DNA from: Cornus controversa
Taxonomy: Eukaryota; Streptophyta; Magnoliopsida; Cornales; Cornaceae
Assembly (NCBI GenBank): GCA_026545225.1
Contig: CM048846.1
Span: 12,630,975-12,694,974 of the forward strand
Direction: 5' to 3'
Length of the DNA: 64,000 nt
The notes beneath the pieces were generated by a model. That model saw only the letters and a list, made by a program, of their open reading frames with translations. It ran no database searches and had not been told where the DNA came from. This document shows positions 35,793 to 45,810 of the stretch, in pieces; within the stretch, counting starts at the first letter, position 1; every line of letters starts with the position of its first letter. The translations under genes were made by a program, and so were the position numbers.

Positions 35793-36060
35793 AAGATGGA
35801 GGTGATGGTTTTAACAAATGTCCCACATCTGCCCACTGTGGGTAGTTCAGGTGGGCAGCAAATTGCGATTGTACGGATGTGAGAGAGAGAGAGATGGCCG
35901 GTGGCAGTTTTAGTAGGTGGTGAGTTCTGTTATGCAGTTTGATTTTCCTTTTCTAGAGAGAGATGATGATGAAGTTTAGAGAGAGAGAGAGAGAGTATTC
36001 GTGTGAAAGTAAAATTTTACCGGAGAACTTACTGTAAGTTCTCTAGTTCCGGCGGTGTAT
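35793..36060 (-). promoter_or_regulatory. GA-rich leader/promoter region of PGAP1-like gene
   Basis: Several GAGAGA runs (about 35879-35892, 35955-35962, 35977-35994) lie upstream of the candidate first exon. On the coding strand they are CT-rich, typical of plant leaders and core promoters. No clear TATA box was identified, so the start site is not placed. Confidence 0.35.
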
Positions 36061-36455
36061 AATAAGAAAATAAAGACATTTCCGAGTTTCAATCAACAGT
36101 TAAATGGATATTAATATTTCTACAGATATTTTACTTCTAATATAAATCTAATCGGAAATTGAGGTGCATCTTTGAGACAAGACCGTTATATTTGATCTGT
36201 TGGATTTAAATCAGTCAAAACCGATGAACTTTGAATCAAAATTTGTCGATCTTAAATCATGAGATAAACTTGAACCAAGTTAATTATAATTTGTTTGATG
36301 GTATGAGTCTGACTTTTAAATTTGTAAGAGCATAGTTGAATTTGTAAAAATATGAGTATGTAATAGTCTTGAGATCATGGTTGCAGAAGGAAACAAACAG
36401 TTTATTAATAATTAGAGTTCACTTGACTATATTCCTTTATTTAAGTAAGAACATC

Positions 36456-36840
36456 CAACTAAAATGATATTTGTAAGTTCATTTATTAAATTAATTTAAT
36501 ACAAATAAATCGAATTAAAATAGTATTTTTAAGTTCATTTATTAAATTAATTTAATACAAACAAATCGAACTAAAACAATATTTTTAAGTTCATTTATTA
36601 AATTACAAACAAATCGAACTAAAATGATATTTTTAAATTCATTTATTAGTCATTTCAATTCAAACAAGTTGAACTGAAATGGTATTTTTAAGTTTATTTA
36701 TTAAGTCAGTTCAATACAAACAAGTCTAAACTGAAATGATATTTATAAGTCCATTTATTAAGTCAATTCATTACCTAAAAAGAATGGAATTAAAATGGTA
36801 TTTTTAAGTTCATTTATTAAGTCATTTCAACATAAACAAA
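36456..36840. repeat. 56-bp AT-rich tandem repeat, 7 copies
   Basis: Units centred on TTTTTAAGTTCATTTATTA(A) start at about 36475, 36531, 36587, 36635, 36690, 36747 and 36806. The spacing is 56, 56, 48, 55, 57 and 59 bp. Each unit ends with a variable AATACAAACAAATCGAACT(A/G)AAA part. Divergence is moderate and rises toward the right end. Confidence 0.9.
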
Positions 36841-36962
36841 TCGTCATAAAACACAATTTGATATAAAACTAAAACTCGGTAATTTGGGTTTTGTTTCAAA
36901 CAAATCATCATAAAACACAATATGATATAAAACTAAGACTCGATAATTTGGATTTTGTTTAT
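36836..36962. repeat. 64-bp tandem repeat, 2 copies
   Basis: The unit ACAAATCGTCATAAAACAC..GGGTTTTGTTT occurs at 36836 and again at 36900 with about five changes. It abuts the 56-bp array and shares its ACAAATCG start, so it may be an expanded derivative. Confidence 0.85.
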
Positions 36963-37947
36963 AACATTATTTTCCAACCATCTCTTTGTTATGAAAGGTG
37001 AAACCGAAAGGTCAGGATTGAAAATGCACTCTAAAAAAATTGAAAACAGTATTCACTCTAATTTAGGTGATCTCGACCAATCAGGAAAAGACATGCACAT
37101 GAAACCAAAAAGTCGAATAAAACTAACACATTTGGTCGTGCGACTTCTCCTGATTGGTTAGGACGAGTTCTTTGCACTCTTAGTTGCTCTCTTCTGAAAA
37201 ACTCGAAGACTCGATACTGATCACATGTTCGCATGAACTCTAGCAGCATAATTACACCACCTCAATGCCAAGATGATCTGAGCCAAGAAATCACCTGCCC
37301 TGTGAGTCCATCCAATGTTGTCAAGAAATCACCTGCCTATGACTCCATCCATTGTTGTTGGACAGGCCACTCTATCATGTTCACAACTTCTAAGAATCCA
37401 AACCAAGTTGGGGGTTTAGAAAATCCCCTAATCCTCTCTTCTTCCCAGTCTCTGGCTGGGTAATGCATTAATTAGAAAATGCATGATGGATATAGCGAAG
37501 TTATAACTAATGCGAGATATACAAAACCAGAAAAAATTTAAATACACAAACACATATAAATATATATTTCATGATTACTTTCTATTCATGAGAAATGGTA
37601 CAAATACACGGGCCAAAATGTTAACAAGGACGTTCGAATGGGGCGTGCATTACTCTGAACAGAAGGTAAATGCATCTGTCTGAACAGGAGGTAAATGCAT
37701 CTGACAACTCAACCAAGTCCTACTCTCAAACAAGTTTCTCTCATCTTACAAAGGTATAACGTGAATAATATATAGGAAAACTGTAATACAACCCAGGAGC
37801 TAGAGCCAGAAACAACCAACTCAACATACTTCAATCCCCAAGCCATGTAATGATAGTGATCTGATGCTCCCTCGCTGATCCTGCAACAGATCCAAATGCA
37901 GGCAAATGGTGCTCCTGCTGCAAGAGTTTCTGGACTTGTTCTCCTAC

Positions 37948-40900
37948 TTAATAAGAAAACTCATGACCTCGAAGTGAGATGTACTTCTTAACCCAGATAG
38001 CAATGTCCTCAGCACAGGCCTGCGCCTGTGGGGTCCTAAGGAGCATGTCAAGAGTTGCAAATTCATGAACTGCATCCTTGTACTCGAGAACAGGTGCATC
38101 AACATTTACCTTCCGGAGCTCCTCTGAGTAAGCAATGGCTCGATCCCTCATCCAGTCATGCTCTGCTACCACCGTCAGTGTAGGGGGCATGAGCTTTAAT
38201 GGTGGCGCTCTACCGGGGATGAGGGGGTTGGCAGCAGAGTGGTCCAGGCTGAACTCCTCCTCAGGTAAAAAGAGTTTCCATGCAAGTATGCACATGGCCT
38301 TGTCATAGAAGTAGGAGTTTGCCAATTTTATCTCAGAATGTGTTGGAACACTTCCAGTGAAGAATGGATACATCAATACCTGCGCCACCACCTTCACTGG
38401 GTCTAAAAGTTTCTGTGCCTCGACAGCTTTCCGAGCCACAAAGTCTGCAATGTTTGCACCACAGCTCACCCCAAGAAGAACACACCTGTTTTAACAGTAT
38501 CAAATTGGGTTAGAGGTTTGATAACATGGCCCTGCACAAATTCTAATTTCCTTTTCTACCTTCTGTACTGAGAAGAAAGCAAGTTCGCATGCACACATAA
38601 ATACATTATTATATACTGCACACTAACATTGAGTGCATCTGTTATTTAGTAAACAATGATGTGCTATTCCTAAAGCTGGCAACAGGACAGGTCTGAATGG
38701 CTTTGTTTCATTGGGATTTATTTTAAGCAGGTGCATAACAACTAAACCACTAACCTTTCACCCTTCATGCCATAGGTGTCAAATTTTCCCAGCTCGACCT
38801 ATAAGGCTATAACTCAAACATAGAACATCAACATGCCAACCTACTACTCTATTAGAATACATCTCAGCCCAATATTGACAAGCACGAAACCACCACACTG
38901 TTAACAGAATAATGACATAATCACACATGCATAAGTAAGAAAAAATGAACAAATGAAGTGAAGGAAGAAATTAAAATAAAATAAAAAAGAACAACCCAAC
39001 CTCAACATATAAAGAATTCACATGGACCAAAAAAAAACACCTGTTCGTTGCAGTAGTTGTGGCAGAAAACGAAGATTAACATGGCCAGCCATGAGGGCAA
39101 GCGGTGTAGTGGGTTGTTTGGCTAGCTGGCACTAAATGTAGCCAGTTTTTTGGTTGGTATGGGGCTGGCCACAAGTGGGCCAGCCTAGGGTCGCTGGCGC
39201 TGGCTCTGCTATGCAGAACCAGCCTCATTGCCAGCCAAAAGTTGGCTGGCCACATTTTTTTTTCTTTTTCATTTTCTTATTTCATTCATTATTTTCTTTA
39301 TCTTCTAGTTTTGTTATTTCTTTTCTTTTTCTTCTAGTTTTTTTTGCTTTCCTTTTACTTTATTTTTTTATTCTAATAAATGTTTATATAAACATAATAT
39401 TTACACTAAATGATGTATTATTGTTAATATTTTTTTGTTATTATTATTTTTTTTGTTTCTTTCATTATTATTTTCTTTTTAATAAATATATTAAAATCTA
39501 GCCAGTCCAGCCAGCACTATACCGTGCAGCTGGGCTGGCCACAAATTGTGGCTAGCCACATCAACACATGGCTAGCCACATTTTGTGGCATAGCCAGCCG
39601 GAGTAGCCATTGCTACACCGGCTGCTCTGAGGCAGTTTGCCTTTTCACTCCAACGAACAATTTTAATGGCACAATTCTTGGATGGCATCTTGCTGACGAA
39701 ATGCCTCACTAGCAAATTGATATTCCAGTCTTTCTAGTATGACTCGGGAAAGATGGATAAGATGTAGGACAAATAAATCATTTACAAGATCTTCATCTCT
39801 TTCCTAGAACACTCCGAGTCCCTTTCATTTGACAATGTAATGGCCAAATTATTAGCATAAACTATATTTATTCTATTTTTCTTAAAATATAAATTGAGGT
39901 TTGATTCCGAGTAAAGTCAAGACAACCAACTCATTGACCCTATAGGAGTCCTGCTGAAACTAATTCATGCCAACCTACAAAAATTTTGCTTTAATTTCTA
40001 CTCTGCTTGAGGCTTTGAGCTAAAAGTCCACCCCAAAATGAATCACTGCCAACTTCCAATTACCACCCTCCATCCCATTACCTCAACAAAAAATATAGAA
40101 ACAAAAATATATTTAATTATGATTCTAATCTTCAGTTGAAGGCAGATAAACTATTTTTTTTTTTTTGAAAGGCAGGCAGATAAACTAATATATCACTCTT
40201 TCTTTTGAAAGCTTAAAATAATGGCCTCTATAGCACTGAACCTCAGCTTGCTCCAAAGTGGAAGGACAATCAAACCTATACTGAACACAAATGAAGAGAC
40301 CTGTAACTTTGGGAATCAAGAAAGTTATACTAGGTAAGAAGAAGAAGAAAAAAAGAAGAAGAAAAAAAAAAGAAGACAGTAGGAAAAACTAGGGAATAAC
40401 AGAAGCCCAAGTCTAAATCCTAGCCAATTCATTTCTCTCTTTACTCATTAACTTGCTGAATCAGTATTTTATTCATTAGTTGCTCTTCTTCCAAGGATTA
40501 GGGTCCTACAGTTATCAGTTCTCCTAACACTCTTTTGCACATACCAATTGGATTATGTCCCCTCTGGTACGCTTCAATGAATTTTACTCGAGAATGTCTC
40601 CTTCCCTTTTCTTCCTTGCCCTATGTTTTTATCATACATAATTCTAGGAATATTATAAGGTGGCACTTCAGCCCGAGAACAACAATATAGTTCTTTCTAC
40701 ACTGTTGTTTATAAAATGTTTTTGTAGTTCTTCAGTATCAGAACTGCTTGGAAATTAAGCACGTGAGGGGGCAGTTCCTGGGTCACTGGTTCAACTGTTG
40801 TGTAATAGATCGAGCCACTTCTTCAAAGGATATGTTATTTTGATGGGTATTAAAGTAGAGTATTCATATATGAAGCAAAACAAACTTACATGAATATTAG

Positions 40901-42997
40901 CGCTGGAATGAAATTACCAAAGGAATATCTAAATTAGTAGTTATGTGTAAACCACATACATTGCATTGGTTTGATTCTGGACAAGCTCTAACTTCAGTAT
41001 TTTTTTATTTTTTATTTACAAAAGGAAGCAATAGTTGAACCCAATTCAACTTTACACGAGTAAACAAGTTCAATAAAATCCCTAAGATTCTCTTTCTCAG
41101 TTCACACTAATTCGATAAAAATTCAATGGTTCCTGATTTGACCGACAGTCCAATTTGGTTCCAGTAACAAAGTAAGGTTACTCAATTATGACTTGGAGAC
41201 TAAAGATTCAAAATGAGAAATAGCCTATCTGCAAGCGGAGGTAATACTGTGTACACTAGCCCTCTCCAGTTCCCACGGTAGCGGGAGCCTCTTGCACTGG
41301 GCTAACCATTTAAACAGTACTCCATAACAAACTTCTGCAAGACAACAATATTCAGCAGAACTTTGTCACTAGTTCCACCAAAGCCAGGAAAACTCTAAAT
41401 AGATGCCTTCTAAGCTAACCCAAATAATGTCTGACACACTGAAAGGAACACTACTTCAGAGATTCCAAGACATTGCAGAAAAAATTATTGGCTATTCTGC
41501 AAAATGGGGTGAGGAAGGAAGCCCTTTTGCTATTGTTTGCTAGCATCTGCACTTTTGAACCAACAGTTCATGCTAATGTTTTTAACCTATAGAGGAACTT
41601 TGGGAGAAGAAATCAACTAAGGGAAAAGGAAAGAAACTAAATATTACAGAATAAACAGAATGAAACAAGTAAGCTACAAGAACTGGCAAATAAGCTTTGA
41701 AGCCAAATCCTCTCATGCTGACAGGGAGGCAAGCTAAATCTTGAACAGGATATATTAAGAGAGTTCCCAAATTTCAGCATCATTACAAATTTTGATGTTA
41801 AAAGTTAAAGACATAAACAATAGAAAGCAGACATCTACTAACATTATGAGTATAACAGGCCATGCACCATGCCACCTATAAATAAAAAATAAAGGAAGAA
41901 GTATGCATGCTTGTATTCAATGATAAAACTTAATCAAAATATTTTAACAAGTGTACAGCACTTTGAATTCATTGTACCCATTAGCACATAGTTATAAGCA
42001 CCGGATATATGATCTACACAAGCAACACAAGTAATCAGTTCTTAAATTCATTCGAATCTACTCGTTAGTAGTTCACACTCCCAACAGATCAAAACAAGAC
42101 TCCGAATCTCTCTGTAATTGACAAACGCAATGCATTGAGAACTTGAAATGCAAGAAAAATAAATCAGACAATGAGATCAAAGAGTAACCTGGATGGATCT
42201 CCGTGAACAGCCAACCAAGGCTCCACCATTGAGGCCCCGAATGCATCCGCAATATGCCTATGAAAATCTGATCTCCTCAAATCCGCCCCACCGCCCCGTG
42301 TGTTCCCTAACGACTTGCTACATTCCGCCAAATTCGCCTGCTTCGCCAACCAATGCAACACCTTAAACCCATCTTCAAAGGCTGCCGGATACCGATTCTC
42401 CGGCGCAAGCCTATACCCGACGGCCAGAACAATCACATCACACAATTTTGCTATCCGACGACAGTAGAAATCGTTCGCCACCGAATCATTGCTCCCACTC
42501 ACAAAACCCCCACCGTGAAATTGCAACATCACCGGCAATTTCCGACAATTGTCAATCGCCGGCGAGTAGCCTCTGTAAACACCACTCTCCGACTTCAAAT
42601 TCAAATCTTCATTACCACAACCATAACTATTCCTTCTATAATTCTCCGTATAATTCGGATCATTCGGAGTAGATCCATGATGAAGATCGGATAGTCTCGC
42701 TGTAGCCCTAACGTTAGATTTCGATTGCGATTTGGAATCTGAATCCAACGAAACTAAACACGAGTCAGGAAGGAAGATTCGGATGGAGAGAGAGGTGAAG
42801 GGGTCGATGTGGATGTCCTTGGTGGCGACACCGTCGGTGAAGGAAGGGTTGACGGCGGCGATCGACTCCTCGGGCCGCGACGTGACGCCGAAGGGGTGGT
42901 CACTCTCATCCTGAGAGTTCTGAATTCGGTTCTGTAAACGGTGTTTGAGAAGGAATTTGAAGAACACGCTGTAGAGCTTCACAGCAACGCTTGGCAT
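37948..42997 (-). CDS. CXE16: Plant carboxylesterase, CXE11/CXE16 type (alpha/beta hydrolase)
   Basis: Two exons, 42997-42189 and 38485-37948, join in phase (TCC AG|G TGT) to give 448 aa, the expected length for this group. The protein has the alpha/beta-hydrolase-3 features of plant CXE enzymes: the oxyanion motif HGGGFVSGS (161-169), the nucleophile elbow GVSCG with Ser277, and by position Asp380 (AEHDW) and His410 (DAVHEF). The nucleophile motif has Cys-Gly where many CXEs have Ala-Gly; as I recall, this variant is shared by CXE11/CXE16 proteins. A Ser-rich insertion at about 82-140 precedes the catalytic core. The substrate is unknown. The 3.7-kb intron carries several small transposons. 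The coding-strand leader just before the ATG is GA-rich. CXE11 and CXE16 cannot be told apart with certainty. Confidence 0.92.
39085..39640. mobile_element. Inverted-repeat element with GGCTGGCCAC clusters (CXE intron)
   Basis: Left (39094, GGGCAAGCGGTGTAGTGGG) and right (39605-39633, reverse complement AGAGCAGCCGGTGTAGCAATGG) ends form an imperfect inverted repeat. Inside both ends are clusters of GGCTGGCCAC, GGCTAGCCAC and CCAGCC. The middle, about 39250-39490, is almost pure T/A-rich spacer. Subterminal motif clusters around a non-coding spacer suggest a nonautonomous hAT- or Mutator-type element. I did not find a target duplication. Confidence 0.6.
40140..40187 (-). mobile_element. Minimal retroposed poly(A) with target duplication
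   Basis: AGGCAGATAAACTA occurs at 40140-40153 and again at 40174-40187. The 20 bases between are 13-14 T followed by GAAAGGC. This has the structure of an extremely 5'-truncated LINE- or SINE-driven insertion in minus orientation. Confidence 0.65.
41218..41310 (-). mobile_element. Au-like SINE fragment
   Basis: On the minus strand the sequence reads AGCCCAGTGCAAGAGGCTCCCGC, then a GGG..GGGCTAGTGTACACAGTATTACC segment and CCGCTTGCAGA. This order corresponds to the 3' half of the widespread plant Au SINE (AGTGCA..GCTCCCGC..GTGTACGCAG..TTACCCC..GCAGAGGCTG). The promoter half is missing. Confidence 0.65.
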
Positions 42998-43235
42998 TTC
43001 TCTCTCTCTCTACATCTGCACACCTGCTCTCCTCTCTCCCTCTACGTGTGAATTTCTGTGGTGTGTGAATTTCTGAAGATGACAAAATTCACGGCCTGTT
43101 ATACATTATAATTCCATTGATTTTTGAAGTAATGAGAATTTGAGTTTTCCATAATCAACCTTTCACAAAAGATCGCTTGAAGGAGATTGCTTCAATCCAA
43201 TGTTTCAATGGCGGAAAGAGAAAGAGAGAGAGAGA
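42998..43235. repeat. GA/CT-rich region upstream of CXE
   Basis: A CT run at about 43000-43012 lies directly before the CXE start on its template side, and a longer (GA)n run lies at about 43208-43229. This is the likely leader and proximal promoter of the CXE gene, but no TATA box was placed. Confidence 0.45.
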
Positions 43236-45810
43236 GAGCAGGGTTGCGTGATGGCGCACACACACATAATTATATACGTATATACGTATGTATATACATG
43301 CAATTTTACGCTTTGATGACATGTGAATGGTCTAAAATGTCTAATGAATGGGTTTCTATCCTCTGCAACCATTGTTTTCTGCAATCCTATAGTCTTTTTT
43401 GTACATGCTGTACTATTGATTTAAAGCTGTCCCTATACTCTATACTGAAAAGACTAAAAAGTCCTAATGTACATCCATGAGATGCATGAATTTGAGAAAT
43501 GTAAATGTGAGGTGGTCATAGTGGTGGAAGGTGCATTATACTGTATGCAATTGGAATGTTTGGGAAAATTAAGGATTGCCAATGAATCAATCATGTTCCC
43601 TGTCGTGTTTTGGAATTATAAGCTTTTAATAGAAGATACACCGTCATTGTCTCTGTATTATTACTTGCCTCTAGCTCAAAACCCATACAGATCCAGGGTC
43701 AAAATAGTCACTTCACATGGCATCCGTCTCCTCTATCTCATGTCGCGTTCAATTCTTGGTTTGTAAGGTAGAAAATCCCGAAATGAACCATACACTAACT
43801 AGTGTCGGTACTAACATTCAGGAAGCTTCCATACTCTAATTAATGTTCAATGTATTACTACATTTATAAGTTCGAAAATGACCACCAAAGTGAAAGTTAT
43901 GAAATGTCTCCCTCAAAGGTGAAAGTGGAATAAATATTTGAATCTCATATACATTATTTATTTATCTAATGAAAAAGGATTCAATTTTTCATTTGATGAT
44001 AATTTTTACAGTACTTATCATTATTTTTTATAAGTTTTGTTTTGGATTGAACTAAAACAAAAGTTTTGTTTTGGATTGAGCTAAAATATAAGTCAGGGAC
44101 ATCAATTTTTTAGGTTGAATAAAAGCTTGATTTTGACCTTTTAGAAGTAAGCAGTTGATTCAATTTAAGATATTTGGGTTGAAAAAATCAATTTAATATT
44201 TTTGACGTGAACAGAATCCAACCAAATTTACCTCTTAATTTTGAGAAGTTTTTACATTGATAATGTTATGTGACAAAAATGACTTGAAATTTAACTCATT
44301 GTGAACTTGGGTTCAAGCCATCACAGATTCAGAATCGATAACAAAGTATTGGGTACTCCGAGTGTACATACCGCCGGCCAATAATGAATTATTATTTTCT
44401 ATTATCAAAGAAAATTTAGAGTTTTCATTTGAATATTTTTCTCGGATCGAAAAGGATGAGAAGAGTGTTATATTCATCCGGAAGAAAAAACACAATATAT
44501 GTACTTAAAAGTGATAAAATCAACTTACATCTTACCCTTAAAAAGCACGAACAACCTTTTGTAAAATTCATTTTTTGCCAATCCAATCCCTAAATTGTAT
44601 ATTTTTATTGTTTAATCTTTAGTAAAATTCGTTTTTTTGGCAATCCAATCCCTAAATTGTATATTTTTATTGTCTAATATTTTGTAATATGCGTTTTTTG
44701 GCAATCCAATCCCTAAATTGTATATTTTACTGTGCTTACAGATCATGCTATGCATTAAGTAAATGGAATATAAGTGCTTGATTGATTTATGAAATTATAG
44801 TTTTTAGCTGAAATAATAGAACAAAACTCAAATAAAAGATTAAGATTATTTATCGGGAAGATGAATTTATTTTCATACAAAATGTATTATTAACTCTGTA
44901 ATATCTGCATATGGTACAATCAATTTACACTTAAATACTCTATTCTTACATCCATAATTTTTTGCAAGACTCATCACACGCATGCTTAAGAAACAAATTA
45001 ACCAGATATTCACAAGATTGACATCATAACCTCCCACTTTAAATTGGAGTTCTATTCAACTATTTGATTAAGATTAAATTACAAGTCATGAATGGGACAA
45101 ATACTTACCATCCAATTTAGCTTCATACTTAGATGCATGACAAATGTGATGAAGTTGATGCTACCCCTTTTCATATATAAAAACCCATAGGTTGTCTAAG
45201 GTGTTCACATTAATGAAATATGAAAATACCCTAGCAGAAAAGAGAGCTTTTAAAACATCAGAAAAATAATAAATAAACAAATAAAATAAAATACAAGTAG
45301 CTCATGCAATATGTTTACAGTTCAGATGGATTCAGTTTTATCAAGCTAATCTACAAGCACAATTCATAACCAACCAACAGCTCCATTCACAGAGGCAGCA
45401 TAGTATGATGACACATAACATCATATTATATATATATATGCAAATAAATAACTGAAAATCAAGAGTACATTAATTAAACCAAATTCAAAATTATATGATC
45501 CGATACCTGCAAAATGAAGCTGTATCCAATGTCACCCTTTTTAACACTAAATACAAAATGGCCAAATTCACCAACCAAATTTCCTCCATAGGAGTGTGCA
45601 AAACAGCAACATGAAACCCCATTTACTTTGTCAACCAATTCCATATATACAGACCTCGCCTCTAATCTGAATTGCGCGCCAGTTCGTACCCTGACATTGG
45701 TGTACTTTCACCCGTGTGACCTGATAAACAAAAAATTCCAGAATGAACAAACAAAGCCTGGTGATGGACACCACCTAAATCATGATAATCATTCTTGGTC
45801 TCTAATCTCT
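43236..45810. other. Spacer between CXE and PP2A B' genes
   Basis: No coding region is supported. It contains the 61-bp tandem array at 44559-44731 and several AT-rich stretches, including an AT run near 45428-45440. The 3' UTR of the PP2A B' gene should occupy its upper end. Confidence 0.6.
44559..44731. repeat. 61-62-bp tandem repeat, nearly 3 copies
   Basis: The unit GTAAAATTC(A/G)TTTTTT..GCAATCCAATCCC..TAAATTGTATATTTT recurs, with the CAATCCAATCCC core at 44579, 44641 and 44702. The third copy is cut short after TATATTTTAC. Copies differ at few positions, so the expansion is fairly young. Confidence 0.9.

Noticed and set aside
39154..39501. Open frame of 115 codons rich in Phe and Leu
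   Set aside because: It is the translation of the T-rich spacer of the inverted-repeat element.
42353..42914. Several plus-strand open frames
   Set aside because: Antisense shadows of CXE exon 1, which has clear catalytic motifs on the minus strand.
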